Shown piece by piece: positions 8,112 through 16,696 of a stretch of DNA of 64,000 bases (its first letter is position 1; each line of letters begins with the position of its first letter). The stretch is from Nonomuraea harbinensis (GTDB lineage Bacteria; Actinomycetota; Actinomycetes; Streptosporangiales; Streptosporangiaceae). The DNA lies in the NCBI RefSeq assembly GCF_019396385.1, contig NZ_JAHKRN010000008.1, positions 181,302 through 245,301 on the forward strand. Direction: 5' to 3'. The position numbers were made by a program, and so were the translations under genes. The notes under the pieces were generated by a model. That model worked only from the letters and a program-made list of their open reading frames with translations, did not search any database and was not told the DNA's origin.

Positions 8112-8813
8112 ATGTCCCGACCGCTGATAGGCGTCACCGCCTACTTCGAAGCCGCCCGCTGGGATGACTACGTACGGGAGGCCGTGCTCTCCCCGCCCTC
8201 GTACGCCAGAGCGATCGAAAGGGCCGGCGGCGCGCCGGTCGTGCTGCCGCCGATCAACTCCCACGCCATCGCCGCCTACGTCAGCGGGCTGCGCGGCGTC
8301 GTGCTGACCGGCGGCACCGAGGTGGGCGCGGCCGCCTACGGCGACGAGCAGGACCCGCGCGCCCCCGAGCCGCAGCCGCACCGCGACCGGTTCGAGCTGG
8401 CCCTGGCCAGGGCCGCCGTGCAGGCCGACATCCCCGTCCTGGGCATCGCCCGCGGCATGCACGTGCTCAACGTGGCCCAGGGCGGCAGCCTCATCCCGTG
8501 GCTGCCCGAGATGCTGGAGAGCGAGCGGCACAACGAGCCGGGCGCCCCGCACCGCATCCAGGTGAGCGTGTCGAGCAAGCTCGGCAAGGCCGTCGGCGAC
8601 CACGTGGAGGCCGTCGCCCCGCACACCCAGTCGGTGCGCCGGCTCGGCTCCGGGCTGCTGGCCGTGGCCTGGGCGGACGACCAGATCGTGGAGGGCATCG
8701 AACTGCAGGGCCACCGGTTCGGCGTGGGCGTGCAGTGGCACCCGGAGCGCGAGACCGGCGACGGCGGGAAGGGCAACGGCCTGTTCGATGCGCTCGTGGA
8801 GGCGGCCCGCTAG
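8112..8813 (+). CDS. Gamma-glutamyl-GABA hydrolase-like protein lacking the catalytic Cys
   Basis: A 233-residue class I glutamine-amidotransferase-fold protein of the PuuD/peptidase C26 type (LIGVTAYFE start, VLTGGTEVG, QPHRDRFELAL). At the nucleophile elbow, where active members have G-I-C-R-G-M-Q, this protein reads GIARGMH (near residue 112): Cys is Ala and Gln is His. The C-terminal His-Glu (VQWHPERE) is kept. It is therefore probably not a hydrolase by the normal mechanism. Start ATG 8112 follows CTGGAGATCG. First of a three-gene operon, 9 bases before the esterase gene. The downstream esterase and hydratase suggest a ligand-binding or structural role in catabolism; this is conjecture. 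Confidence 0.85.
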   Translation: MSRPLIGVTAYFEAARWDDYVREAVLSPPSYARAIERAGGAPVVLPPINSHAIAAYVSGLRGVVLTGGTEVGAAAYGDEQDPRAPEPQPHRDRFELALARAAVQADIPVLGIARGMHVLNVAQGGSLIPWLPEMLESERHNEPGAPHRIQVSVSSKLGKAVGDHVEAVAPHTQSVRRLGSGLLAVAWADDQIVEGIELQGHRFGVGVQWHPERETGDGGKGNGLFDALVEAAR

Positions 8814-8822
8814 GCTTCGATC

Positions 8823-9737
8823 ATGTCGCTGCATCCCCAGGCACGCGCGTACATCGCCGCCTACCCGTCTGACCTGGGCGTCGACCCGGCCACGCTCGAT
8901 CTGGAGCGGATCCGGGAGATGCGCGCCGTCGACGGCCTCGCGGCCCAGCGCGGCCCGCTCACGCAGCTGCCCTCGGTCCGCGACGAGACGGCCGAGGGCG
9001 TGCCCATCCGCATCTACCGCGCCGACCGCGGCGACGAGCCGCTGCCCGTCGTCGTCTACTTCCACGGCGGCGGGTTCGTCTTCGGCAGCGTCAAGCGCAA
9101 CGACGCACTCGGCCGCGACCTGGCCATCCGCACCGGCGCCGTGGTCGTCTCGGTCGACTACCGGCTCGCGCCCGAGCACCCGTTCCCGGCCGCCGCCGAC
9201 GACGCCTGGACCGTCGTGCGCGACGTCTTCGCCCGGCCCGCCTTCTACCAGTGCGACGGCAAGGTGGCGGTGATCGGCGACAGCGCCGGCGGCAACCTCG
9301 CCGCGGTGGCGGCCTGGCAGGCCCGCGACGCCGGGCTCCGCCTGGCCCACCAGGTGCTGGTCTACCCGATGCTCGACGCGCTGATGGACACCCCCAGCTA
9401 CCGCGAGTTCGCCGAGGGCTACGGCCTGGACGCCGCCGAGTCGGCCTGGTTCCTGCGCCAGTACGCCGCCGGGGCCGACCCCGGCGACCCGCGCCTGTCC
9501 CCGCTGCGGCTGGCCTCATGCGCCGGGCTGCCCCCCGCCACCGTGGTGACCGCCGAGTACGACGTGCTGCGCGACGAGGGCGAACGCTACGCCGCCCGGC
9601 TCGCCGAGGAGGGCGTGCCGGTCGAGCTGCGCCGCTTCGACGGCGCGGTCCACAGCTTCTTCGCCCTGCCGCGGCTGTTCGACCAGGCGGCCGAGGCCCG
9701 CGAGTACATCGCCGCCCGGCTCAAGGAGTCGCTGTGA
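8823..9737 (+). CDS. Alpha/beta hydrolase, hormone-sensitive-lipase family
   Basis: A 304-residue esterase of the HSL (family IV) type. It has the oxyanion motif [10 protein letters not shown], the nucleophile elbow [10 protein letters not shown] with catalytic Ser, the acid Asp in [11 protein letters not shown] and the His in [10 protein letters not shown]. No signal peptide, so cytosolic; such enzymes hydrolyse short acyl esters. ATG 8823 is 9 bases after the preceding stop. Its stop codon overlaps the GTG start of the enoyl-CoA hydratase (GTGA), showing tight coupling. The acyl product could feed the hydratase after CoA activation, but no ligase is present in the operon. Confidence 0.93.
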   Translation: MSLHPQARAYIAAYPSDLGVDPATLDLERIREMRAVDGLAAQRGPLTQLPSVRDETAEGVPIRIYRADRGDEPLPVVVYFHGGGFVFGSVKRNDALGRDLAIRTGAVVVSVDYRLAPEHPFPAAADDAWTVVRDVFARPAFYQCDGKVAVIGDSAGGNLAAVAAWQARDAGLRLAHQVLVYPMLDALMDTPSYREFAEGYGLDAAESAWFLRQYAAGADPGDPRLSPLRLASCAGLPPATVVTAEYDVLRDEGERYAARLAEEGVPVELRRFDGAVHSFFALPRLFDQAAEAREYIAARLKESL

Positions 9738-10513
9738 CCTACGAGCGGCTCAAGACCGACACCCCCGCCGACGGCGTGCTGCGGATCACCATCAGCGAGC
9801 CGCGCAGGCTCAACGCCGTCGACCGCACCGGCCACCGCGAGCTGGCCGAGATCTGGCGCGACGCCGACCGCGACGACTCCGTCAGGGCCGTGGTCATCCG
9901 GGGCGAGGGCGAGGCGTTCTCCGCCGGCGGCGACCTGTCCATGATCGAGGAGATGACCCGCGACCACGACACCCGGCTGCGCGTCTTCGCCGAGGCCCGC
10001 GACATCGTCTACAACGTGCTCAACTGCGCCAAGCCCGTCGTCTCGGCCATCCAGGGGCCGGCCGTGGGCGCCGGGCTGGCCGTCGCCCTGCTCGCCGACA
10101 TCTCGGTCGCGGGCCGCACCGCCCGCATCATCGACGGCCACACCCGGCTCGGCGTCGCCGCGGGCGACCACGCCGCCATCATCTGGCCGCTGCTGTGCGG
10201 CATGGCCAAGGCCAAGTACCACCTGCTGCTGTGCGAGCCCGTCACCGGCGAGCAGGCCGAGAAGATGGGCCTGGTCAGCCTCTGCGTCGACGACGACGCC
10301 GTGCACGACACCGCCATGGAGATCGCGGTCAAGCTCGCCGCGGGCTCGCAGGAGGCCATCAGGCTCACCAAGTACGCGCTCAACAACTGGCTGCGGATGG
10401 CCGGGCCCGCGTTCGACGCCTCGCTCGCCATGGAGTTCCTCGGTTTCACCGGCCCCGACGCCGCCGAGGGGCTCCGCGCGCTGCGCGAGAAGCGTCCGCC
10501 CCGCTTCACCTGA
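9734..10513 (+). CDS. Enoyl-CoA hydratase/isomerase family protein
   Basis: A 259-residue crotonase-fold protein. The two oxyanion-hole segments are visible (SAGGDLSMI near residue 58, [12 protein letters not shown] near 100). The region that usually supplies the second catalytic Glu reads [16 protein letters not shown], with Asp-His instead, so hydratase activity on standard enoyl-CoA is uncertain; many crotonase relatives differ here. The GTG start is embedded in the previous gene's stop (GTGA), giving a four-base overlap. Last gene of the operon; it converges on an acyl-CoA dehydrogenase gene 142 bases further on, which suggests a shared acyl-CoA degradation theme. Confidence 0.88.
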   Translation: MTYERLKTDTPADGVLRITISEPRRLNAVDRTGHRELAEIWRDADRDDSVRAVVIRGEGEAFSAGGDLSMIEEMTRDHDTRLRVFAEARDIVYNVLNCAKPVVSAIQGPAVGAGLAVALLADISVAGRTARIIDGHTRLGVAAGDHAAIIWPLLCGMAKAKYHLLLCEPVTGEQAEKMGLVSLCVDDDAVHDTAMEIAVKLAAGSQEAIRLTKYALNNWLRMAGPAFDASLAMEFLGFTGPDAAEGLRALREKRPPRFT

Positions 10514-10655
10514 GGGGGGTTTCGGCGTCGTGGCCGGGGTAGTCGCCAAGGCATGGAACGCATGGCAGACCGCACGGCGAGCCTGTCGGCCGGGGCCGAG
10601 AACGCCGCCTCGGGGGACGAAGCAGCGGCCCGCCGCGGTCAGCGCCGGGTGGCGG

Positions 10656-11837
10656 TCAGAAACCGCGCGGGAGGCCGAGCACCTGCGTCGCGAGGTAGTT
10701 GAGCAGAAGCTCCTCGGTCACGGGTGCCACCCTCCCGATCCGGGCGTCGGCGAGCAGCCGGGCCACCGGATACTCCAGCGAGTACGCCATGCCGCCGTGC
10801 GTCTGGAAAGCGGCGTCGGCGGCCTCCCAGGCGGCCTGGGAGGCGGTCAGCTTGGCGATGTTGGCCTCGGTGCCGCACGGCAGGCGCCGGTCGAACGACC
10901 ACGCCGCCTTGTAGATCATCAGCCGGGCCAGCTCGATCTTCGCCTTCACCTGGGCGAGCGGGAACGCCACCGCCTGGTTGGCGCCGATCGGCCGGCCGAA
11001 CACCTCGCGCTCCTTGGCGTACTGCACGGCCACCCGCAGCGCCACCTCGGCGCCGCCCAGCGCGGAGGCCGCCAGCAGGACGCGCTCGGGGTTGAGTATG
11101 TCCCACAGCACCGCCGCGCCCTGGTCGACCTCGCCGACCACGTTCGCGGCCGGCACCCGCAGGTCGTCGATGAACACCATGTTGGACGGTGTCGTGTTGG
11201 CGCCCATCTTGGGGATCGGCTGGAACGACAGCCGCCCGGCGGCGACCGCCTCCGGCACGTTCACCAGGAACACCGTCAGCCCGTGGGACCGCGGCCTGGC
11301 CTCGGCCGCCGGGACCGTCCGGGTGACCAGCAGCATCCAGGCGGCCCGCTGCACGCCGGTGATCCAGATCTTCTGGCCGTTGATCACGAACTCGTCGCCT
11401 TCGCGGCGGGCCGACGTGGTGATCGCCAGCGAGTTGGAGCCCGCGTCGGGCTCGGTCAGCGCGAAGCACGTCTCCAGCTCGCCGGTGGCCAGCCGCGGCA
11501 GCAGCTCCTCCCGCTGCCGGTCGGTGCCGTGGCGGGTCAGGGTCAGCGCCCCGAAACCGGGCGTGAGCACGTACGTGAAGGCCGATCCGCCCGCCGCGCC
11601 GGACGCCGAGATCGTCTCGGTCGCCACCGCCAGCTCCAGCAGGCCCTGCCCGCCGCCGCCGAAGCGCTCGGGCACCGCCAGGCCCAGCCAGCCGCCCTTG
11701 CCGAGCTCTTCCCACACCTCCTGTGGCCAGCGCTTCTCGCTCTCGCACCGCTGCCAGTAGTCGAGGTCGTAGCGGGCGCAGATGTCGGCGATGCCACGCT
11801 GAACCGCGAGCGCGCTCTCCGGGAGAGTGAAATCCAT
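10656..11837 (-). CDS. Acyl-CoA dehydrogenase
   Basis: A 393-residue FAD enzyme oxidising acyl-CoA to enoyl-CoA. Signature stretches are present: CFALTEPDAGSN (signature 1), EFVINGQKIWITG, and QTHGGMAYSLEYP near the C-terminus (signature 2 region, with the Glu expected as catalytic base). ATG 11837 begins MDFTLPESALAVQ, a normal family N-terminus; the frame remains open far upstream but overlaps the methyltransferase gene. The start overlaps the methyltransferase stop by one base (TGATG), so translation is coupled to an upstream gene with no obvious metabolic relation. Confidence 0.93.
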   Translation of the reverse strand: MDFTLPESALAVQRGIADICARYDLDYWQRCESEKRWPQEVWEELGKGGWLGLAVPERFGGGGQGLLELAVATETISASGAAGGSAFTYVLTPGFGALTLTRHGTDRQREELLPRLATGELETCFALTEPDAGSNSLAITTSARREGDEFVINGQKIWITGVQRAAWMLLVTRTVPAAEARPRSHGLTVFLVNVPEAVAAGRLSFQPIPKMGANTTPSNMVFIDDLRVPAANVVGEVDQGAAVLWDILNPERVLLAASALGGAEVALRVAVQYAKEREVFGRPIGANQAVAFPLAQVKAKIELARLMIYKAAWSFDRRLPCGTEANIAKLTASQAAWEAADAAFQTHGGMAYSLEYPVARLLADARIGRVAPVTEELLLNYLATQVLGLPRGF

Positions 11838-12454
11838 CAGTCCATGGTAGAAGAAAGCTCTGTTCGCGGGCGAGGCCTGCGCGCGTGGAAGACGAACGCC
11901 GGAGGGGCGTTGCGCCACACCGTCCGCCCGGCCACCACTTCCTCGAACCGCTCGGCCAGCAGCGTCCGGAAACGCCGCGCCCGGCTCAGCGGGATCGCGT
12001 GCACGTACGAGAAGGTGGTGAACGCGCCCGCGTGGCTCATCACCGACGTCACCGCGCCCATCAGCGTCAGCTGCAGCCCTTTCGGGAACGCCGCCCACGG
12101 CAGCCCGCTGACCACCACGTCCGCCTGTCCAAGATTGCGCTCGGCCAGCAGCGCGGACAGCTTGGCGGCGTCGCCGTTCACCACGTCCACGGCGGGGAAG
12201 CGCTCGGCCAGCAGCGCGGCCATCGTCTCGTTGAGCTCCACCGCCAGATGATGGCCGCGACCGCCCAGCCTGCGCTGGATCTCGGCGGTGAACGGGCCCG
12301 TGCCCGGCCCCAGCTCCACCACGGTCGGCTCGCCGCGCTCGGGCACCGGCGCGCACACCGCCGCGGCCAGCCGCTGCGAACTGGGCACCAGCGCCCCTAT
12401 CGTGGCGGGCGAACGCAGGAACTGGCGCAGAAGCAGCGTGGTGTCGTTGGACAT
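11837..12454 (-). CDS. Class I SAM methyltransferase, phospholipid N-methyltransferase-like
   Basis: A 205-residue Rossmann-fold methyltransferase. Motif I is VVELGPGTGPFT (about residue 45), followed by an acidic residue in HHLAVELN, motif IV as VVSGLPWAAF, and a lipid-methyltransferase-like start (LLRQFLRSPATIGALVPSS) shared with PmtA and with rRNA adenine dimethylase-like enzymes. The substrate could be phosphatidylethanolamine or another lipid. First gene of a leftward pair with the acyl-CoA dehydrogenase. It is divergent from a histidine kinase gene starting 129 bases away. Confidence 0.8.
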   Translation of the reverse strand: MSNDTTLLLRQFLRSPATIGALVPSSQRLAAAVCAPVPERGEPTVVELGPGTGPFTAEIQRRLGGRGHHLAVELNETMAALLAERFPAVDVVNGDAAKLSALLAERNLGQADVVVSGLPWAAFPKGLQLTLMGAVTSVMSHAGAFTTFSYVHAIPLSRARRFRTLLAERFEEVVAGRTVWRNAPPAFVFHARRPRPRTELSSTMD

Positions 12455-12583
12455 GACTCAAAGGTAAGGGTCCGGATCCCATGCGCGTCTCCGCCGGGGG
12501 GACGAAGAATCGGCCACTTGGAGGAGGAGGCATCCTCCGCCGGGAGGACTGTCCGGAAGGCCCCGCTCGATACCTTGGGTGCC

Positions 12584-14185
12584 ATGAGCTGGCGTTGGCG
12601 CGGTGTGCCGTTCGACCTGCTCCTCGCCGCCGCGGGCGTCAGCCTGGACCTGCTGATGTCCGGTCAGGCGCGGCTCGGGGAGCTCGCACCGCAGTACACG
12701 ATCGTCCCCCTGGCGCTGCTGGTCGGCGTCCCCCTCGGATTGGTGCGGCGCCGGCCGCTCGTGGCCGCGCTGTGGCTCGCGGGCGCCCTCGTCCTCACCG
12801 ACCAGATGGGGGCCTACAGCTCCAACACCGCCCAGATGCTGCTGCTGGTCGCCGTCGGGCTCACCGCCTACCGGGAGCGCTGGCGCTCCATCGCGGTGGC
12901 CATGGCCGCGGCGGGCGTCGCCACCGCCGTCAACCTGGTCGACCCCGGCGCCGCCTTCTCGCTCAGGACCGGGCTCTACTGCGCGGGCGTCGCGATCTTC
13001 CCCGCCGTGGTCGGCGGCTACCTGCGCGGCCCGGTGGGCGAGCTGGAGCACCGCGACGTCACCCCCGACGTGCTGCTCGCCGCCGGCGGCCTGGCCTACA
13101 CCATGCTGAGCACCTGGACGAGCTGGCACTCGGGGCCCCAGCCGGCCTGGATGACGGGCGTGCTCGCGGTCGCCGCCGGGCTGGCGCTCGGCGTGGCCAG
13201 GCGCATGCCGGGGCTCGTCTTCCTGTTCCACTGCATCCTGGTCGTCCTCGCCGACACCTACCTCCCCCAGGTGGTCAGCACCAGCCTGGTGCTGCTCCTC
13301 ATCGCCCTCGGCGTGTTCGCCATGCGGGTCGCCTCCTGGGGGTGGACGGCCGCCGCCTACCTGGCCACCTGCCTGCTGGCCGGGGTCGCCGTCGTCGGCC
13401 CGGACACCGAGACCACCTTCTTCCGCGCCGCCGTCGTGTGCGCGCTCGTCCTCACCCCGGTCGCGATCGGCCGCTACCTCGGGGTCAAGCAGGCCGCCGC
13501 CGCGGCCGAGCGGCTGCGGGTGCGCGAGTCCACCCGGCTCACCGTCGCCCAGATGCGCGCCGACCAGCTCGCCGAGCGCGAGCGCATCGCCCGCGACGTG
13601 CACGACATCGTCGCCCACCACGTCGGCGCGATGGTGCTGCGGGCCGGCGCCGCCCGCTACACCGCCCCCGACGGCCCGGTCGCCGACGCGCTCACCGACA
13701 TCCGCGAGACCGGCCACCAGGTGCTGGAGGACCTGCGCGGCCTGATCGACCTCTTACGCGACCCCGACCGGCAGCCCGGCCTGCTCGCCGACCCCAACGA
13801 CGTGATCCGCGAGTCCGCCGAGCGGATGACGGCCGCCGGCCTCGCGGTGGATCTCGAACTCGACCGGGGCACCGACCACGCCCCGCTCGTCGCCCGCGCC
13901 TCCGCCGCGCGCATCGTCCAGGAAGGCCTCACGAACGTGCTCAAACACGCCGGACCCGGCACCGAGGTCCGCGTCCGGGTCAGCGCCGACCGCCACGGCG
14001 TCGGCGTCGAGATCCACAACGGCCGCCCGCCCACCACGATCGAGCGCCTGCCCTCCTCCGGGCGCGGGCTGGCGGGCATGCGGGAGCGGGTCCGCGCCCT
14101 CGGCGGCACCCTCAGCGCCGGTCCCGACGAGGACGGCGGCTGGCTGCTCGCCGCCAGCCTGCCCGCGGCCAGGAGCGTCTCGTGA
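12584..14185 (+). CDS. Membrane sensor histidine kinase (HisKA_3, NarL-type)
   Basis: A 533-residue kinase. The N-terminal half (about 1-300) is a row of hydrophobic helices typical of actinobacterial sensors with no extracellular domain. The dimerisation/phosphoacceptor helix reads RERIARDVHDIVAHHVGAM (His near residue 343), and the ATPase domain has RIVQEGLTNVLKHA and the G box GRGLAGMRERV. ATG 12584 gives a natural first transmembrane helix (FDLLLAAAGVSLDLLM). It overlaps the response regulator start by four bases (GTGA). The signal is unknown; divergence from the methyltransferase gene leaves a possible regulatory link. Confidence 0.95.
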   Translation: MSWRWRGVPFDLLLAAAGVSLDLLMSGQARLGELAPQYTIVPLALLVGVPLGLVRRRPLVAALWLAGALVLTDQMGAYSSNTAQMLLLVAVGLTAYRERWRSIAVAMAAAGVATAVNLVDPGAAFSLRTGLYCAGVAIFPAVVGGYLRGPVGELEHRDVTPDVLLAAGGLAYTMLSTWTSWHSGPQPAWMTGVLAVAAGLALGVARRMPGLVFLFHCILVVLADTYLPQVVSTSLVLLLIALGVFAMRVASWGWTAAAYLATCLLAGVAVVGPDTETTFFRAAVVCALVLTPVAIGRYLGVKQAAAAAERLRVRESTRLTVAQMRADQLAERERIARDVHDIVAHHVGAMVLRAGAARYTAPDGPVADALTDIRETGHQVLEDLRGLIDLLRDPDRQPGLLADPNDVIRESAERMTAAGLAVDLELDRGTDHAPLVARASAARIVQEGLTNVLKHAGPGTEVRVRVSADRHGVGVEIHNGRPPTTIERLPSSGRGLAGMRERVRALGGTLSAGPDEDGGWLLAASLPAARSVS

Positions 14186-14880
14186 TCCGTGTCCTGGTCG
14201 CCGACGACCAGGTGCTCGTCCGGGCGGGCGTGCGGATGCTGCTGGAGGCCGACGGCGACATGGAGGTGGTCGCCGAGGCCGACGACGGCGCCGAGGCCGT
14301 CCGGCTGGCCGAGCGCCACCTGCCCGACGTCATCCTCATGGACCTGCGCATGCCCAGGGTCGACGGCCTGGAGGCGATCAAGCGGGTGCTCGCCGCCCGC
14401 CCGGCCAGCCGCATCGTGGTGCTCACCACCTTCGCCGAGGACGCCAACGTGCACGCCGCGCTCCGCGCCGGCGCCGTCGGCTTCCTGGTCAAGGACGACG
14501 AGCCGGCGCGCATGGTCGACGCCGTCCGCCGCGCCCACGCAGGCGAGCAGCTCCTCGCCCCGTCGGTGCTGCGCCGCGTCGTCGAGCGCTTCCTGGCCGC
14601 CGAGGAGCAGTCCGCCGGGGCCGCCCCGCGCGGGCTCACCGAGCGCGAGGTCGAGGTGCTCGCCCTGGTCGGCACCGGCCTGTCCAACGCCGAGATCGCC
14701 GAGGAGCTGCACGTCGGCGTCACCACCGTCAAGACCCACGTCGCCTCCGCGATGGAGAAGCTCGGCCTGCGCAACCGCATCCAGGCCGCCGTGGTCGCGC
14801 ACCGCAGCGGCCTCGTCGACGCGTCCTTCCGCCCCGTACGTCCGCCGCGCGGCGGAGGGCAGGATAGCCCGGCAGGCTGA
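14182..14880 (+). CDS. LuxR-type response regulator
   Basis: A 232-residue NarL/FixJ response regulator paired with the preceding kinase. The receiver domain has the acidic pocket ADDQ, the phosphoacceptor Asp in VILMDLRMP and the conserved Lys in FLVKDDE. The C-terminal helix-turn-helix is LTEREVEVLALVGTGLSNAEIAEEL split across residues about 155-180, with TTVKTHVASAMEKLGLRNR recognition region. GTG start lies inside the kinase stop. A short Gly/Pro-rich tail follows the DNA-binding domain. Confidence 0.96.
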   Translation: MIRVLVADDQVLVRAGVRMLLEADGDMEVVAEADDGAEAVRLAERHLPDVILMDLRMPRVDGLEAIKRVLAARPASRIVVLTTFAEDANVHAALRAGAVGFLVKDDEPARMVDAVRRAHAGEQLLAPSVLRRVVERFLAAEEQSAGAAPRGLTEREVEVLALVGTGLSNAEIAEELHVGVTTVKTHVASAMEKLGLRNRIQAAVVAHRSGLVDASFRPVRPPRGGGQDSPAG

Positions 14881-14936
14881 CGACCGCCGGCGGGCCCGGC
14901 GCGCATCCTTGGTCCTCGATCGAAAGGACTGCGGAC

Positions 14937-15362
14937 ATGTCAGAAACGGATCTCTTCCAGCGCCCGCCCGCCTCGGCCCCCGCCAAGCCGGTCAACGCCG
15001 GCCTGCTGTACGCGCTGCGGCTGACGATCATCGCCCAGGCGGCGGGCCTCGTCGTGGCCGGCTCGCTCGCCGGACAGTCGGTCGCCACCGACGGGGCGAT
15101 GGCCGAGCCCCACGTGATGGCCGGGATGCTCGTCCACCTCGTCGGGCTGCTGCAGATCGTCTTCGCCGTGCTCGTGTGGCGGCCCGGCCGCGGCGCCGGC
15201 TGGCCCGCCCTGGCCAGCCTCGCGCTGTTCGTCGCGGGGATGGGCCAGCACTTCACCTGGGAGATGCTCGGCGCCCACCTGCCCAACGGGATCGTCATGT
15301 CCGGGCTCGCCACCGCGCTGCTCATCTGGTCGTGGTCGCCGGGAGCGTCCCGCCGCCGCTAA
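14937..15362 (+). CDS. Four-helix membrane protein of unknown function
   Basis: A 141-residue integral membrane protein with a hydrophilic N-terminal tail of about 25 residues, then four predicted helices (around 30-50, 62-83, 92-110, 118-135). ATG 14937 has a clear ribosome binding site (GAAAGGA). Conserved-looking polar residues His (HVMAGMLVHL) and His-Phe (MGQHFTWEML) sit within or next to helices, compatible with haem or quinone contact, but I recognise no family. It lies 56 bases after the response regulator, so it may be that system's target or a co-transcribed partner. trpF follows 10 bases later. Confidence 0.7.
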   Translation: MSETDLFQRPPASAPAKPVNAGLLYALRLTIIAQAAGLVVAGSLAGQSVATDGAMAEPHVMAGMLVHLVGLLQIVFAVLVWRPGRGAGWPALASLALFVAGMGQHFTWEMLGAHLPNGIVMSGLATALLIWSWSPGASRRR

Positions 15363-15372
15363 CCTCGTTCCT

Positions 15373-15966
15373 GTGTACGTGAAGATCTGCGGCCTGACCG
15401 ACCCCGGCCACGTGGCCGCCGCCGTCGAGGCCGGCGCCGACGCCATCGGCTTCGTGCTGACCAGCAGCTCGCGCCGGATCACGCCCGAGCGGGCCGCCGA
15501 GCTGGGGGCCCTCGTGCCGCCGGAGGTGCTGACCGTGGGCGTCTTCCGCGGCGAGGACCCCGCCACGGTCCGGGCCGCGGCGCTCGCCGCCGGGGTGCGG
15601 GCCGTCCAGCTCCACGGCCACCACCCCCACGGCGACTTCACCGCGCTCAAGGACCTCGGCCGCACCCTGATCAGGGCCGTCGACGCGCGGGCCGACCTGC
15701 GGTGCGGCGCCTTCGACGAGAGCATGCTCATCGTCGACGCGCCCCGGGCGGGCTCCGGCGAGCCGTGGGACTGGTCGGCCGTCCGCGGCCGCCCTTCGGG
15801 GCAGTGGATGCTCGCGGGCGGCCTGGCGCCGTCCAACGTCGCCGAGGCGATCGCCGCCGCCCGCCCGTGGGGGGTCGACGTCTCCAGCGGCGTCGAGACC
15901 GCTCCCGGCGTCAAGGACCCGGCGCTGATCGCCGCCTTCGTCGACGCCGCCCGCGCCGCCTCCTGA
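15373..15966 (+). CDS. trpF: Phosphoribosylanthranilate isomerase TrpF
   Basis: Catalyses the Amadori rearrangement of phosphoribosylanthranilate in tryptophan synthesis. The 197-residue barrel shows the family motifs KICGLT with catalytic Cys near residue 6, IGFVLTSSSRR, AVQLHGH, MLAGGLAPSNV and GVDVSSGVE; the catalytic Asp is probably in LIVDAPRAG. GTG start 15373. Many actinomycetes lack TrpF because bifunctional PriA does this step, so a dedicated gene is worth noting. It is only 10 bases after the membrane protein gene and is separated from trpEG. Confidence 0.93.
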   Translation: MYVKICGLTDPGHVAAAVEAGADAIGFVLTSSSRRITPERAAELGALVPPEVLTVGVFRGEDPATVRAAALAAGVRAVQLHGHHPHGDFTALKDLGRTLIRAVDARADLRCGAFDESMLIVDAPRAGSGEPWDWSAVRGRPSGQWMLAGGLAPSNVAEAIAAARPWGVDVSSGVETAPGVKDPALIAAFVDAARAAS

Positions 15967-16006
15967 CGCGCCCTCTCAGGGCGAGGTGACGCGCTCTCGG
16001 AGCGCC

Positions 16007-16633
16007 ATGGGGAACGGAGCCGACGGGACTCCGGGGAACGCTTACAGAGCGGCGAGCGGGCGCGGGAGTTCCTGCGCGGGTTCGCGCGGCCACCGGATGG
16101 TGTGCGTGCACGACGACCGGCTCGGCCGGGAGTTCTCGCCCGCGTTCGCGGCGGCGGGCTTCCGGCACGAGGAGAACGTGCTCATGGCCTACCGCGGCGA
16201 CCCGCCGCGCGTCCCGCACGCCGAGGAGCTCTCCCTGGCGGTGCTGCTGCCCGTGCTGCACGAGACCTGGCGCGAGACGCTGCCGGACGCCGGCGACGAG
16301 GTGATCGAGCAGCTCGCCCGGCGGGCCGAGACCAGGCTGCGCGGCGCCGGCCGGGTCGGGTTCCGCGGCGTGCGGAGCTCCGGCGGCGAGATCGCCGCCC
16401 GCGCCGACCTGTACGTCCACGACGGCGTGGCGCAGATCGAGGACCTGGTGACCGCGGTCCCGCACCGGGGCAGGGGGCACGCCCGCGCGCTGATGCTCTC
16501 ACTCCTGGCGGAGGCCACCGCGGCGGCCGGGCTGGTGTTCCTGGTGGCCGACGCGGGCGACTGGCCCAGGGAGTTCTACGCCCGCCTCGGATTCGCGGAG
16601 ATCGGCCGCACGCACGACTTCGTCCGCGCCTGA
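16007..16633 (+). CDS. GNAT acetyltransferase, apparently N-terminally damaged
   Basis: The C-terminal 110 residues are a clear GNAT domain: QIEDLVTAVPHRGRGHARAL holds the acetyl-CoA pyrophosphate loop (HRGRGHA), followed by LVFLVADAGDWPREFYARLGF. Related actinobacterial proteins, as I recall them, carry a longer N-terminal half. Here only about 40 bases separate trpF from the first possible start (GTG 15986). The chosen ATG 16007 has GGAGC close by, but its first 30 residues look non-natural (Gly/Ser/Ala-rich). Another frame at about 16033-16093 reads GERAREFLRGFARPPDG, more protein-like, hinting at a deletion or frameshift. ATG 16097 is a third possible start. Confidence 0.6.
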   Translation: MGNGADGTPGNAYRAASGRGSSCAGSRGHRMVCVHDDRLGREFSPAFAAAGFRHEENVLMAYRGDPPRVPHAEELSLAVLLPVLHETWRETLPDAGDEVIEQLARRAETRLRGAGRVGFRGVRSSGGEIAARADLYVHDGVAQIEDLVTAVPHRGRGHARALMLSLLAEATAAAGLVFLVADAGDWPREFYARLGFAEIGRTHDFVRA

Positions 16634-16696
16634 CGGCGGGAGCTTGGCCGGATGCGGCCCCGCTGGGCCGGAAGTTCGCGCAGTAGGGTCTGGGGC

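Noticed and set aside
16102..16686. Long frame rich in Arg/Ala/Gly opposite or beside the GNAT gene
   Set aside because: Typical GC-skew shadow; only its first part (about 16033-16093) looked protein-like and is discussed as a possible frameshift relic.
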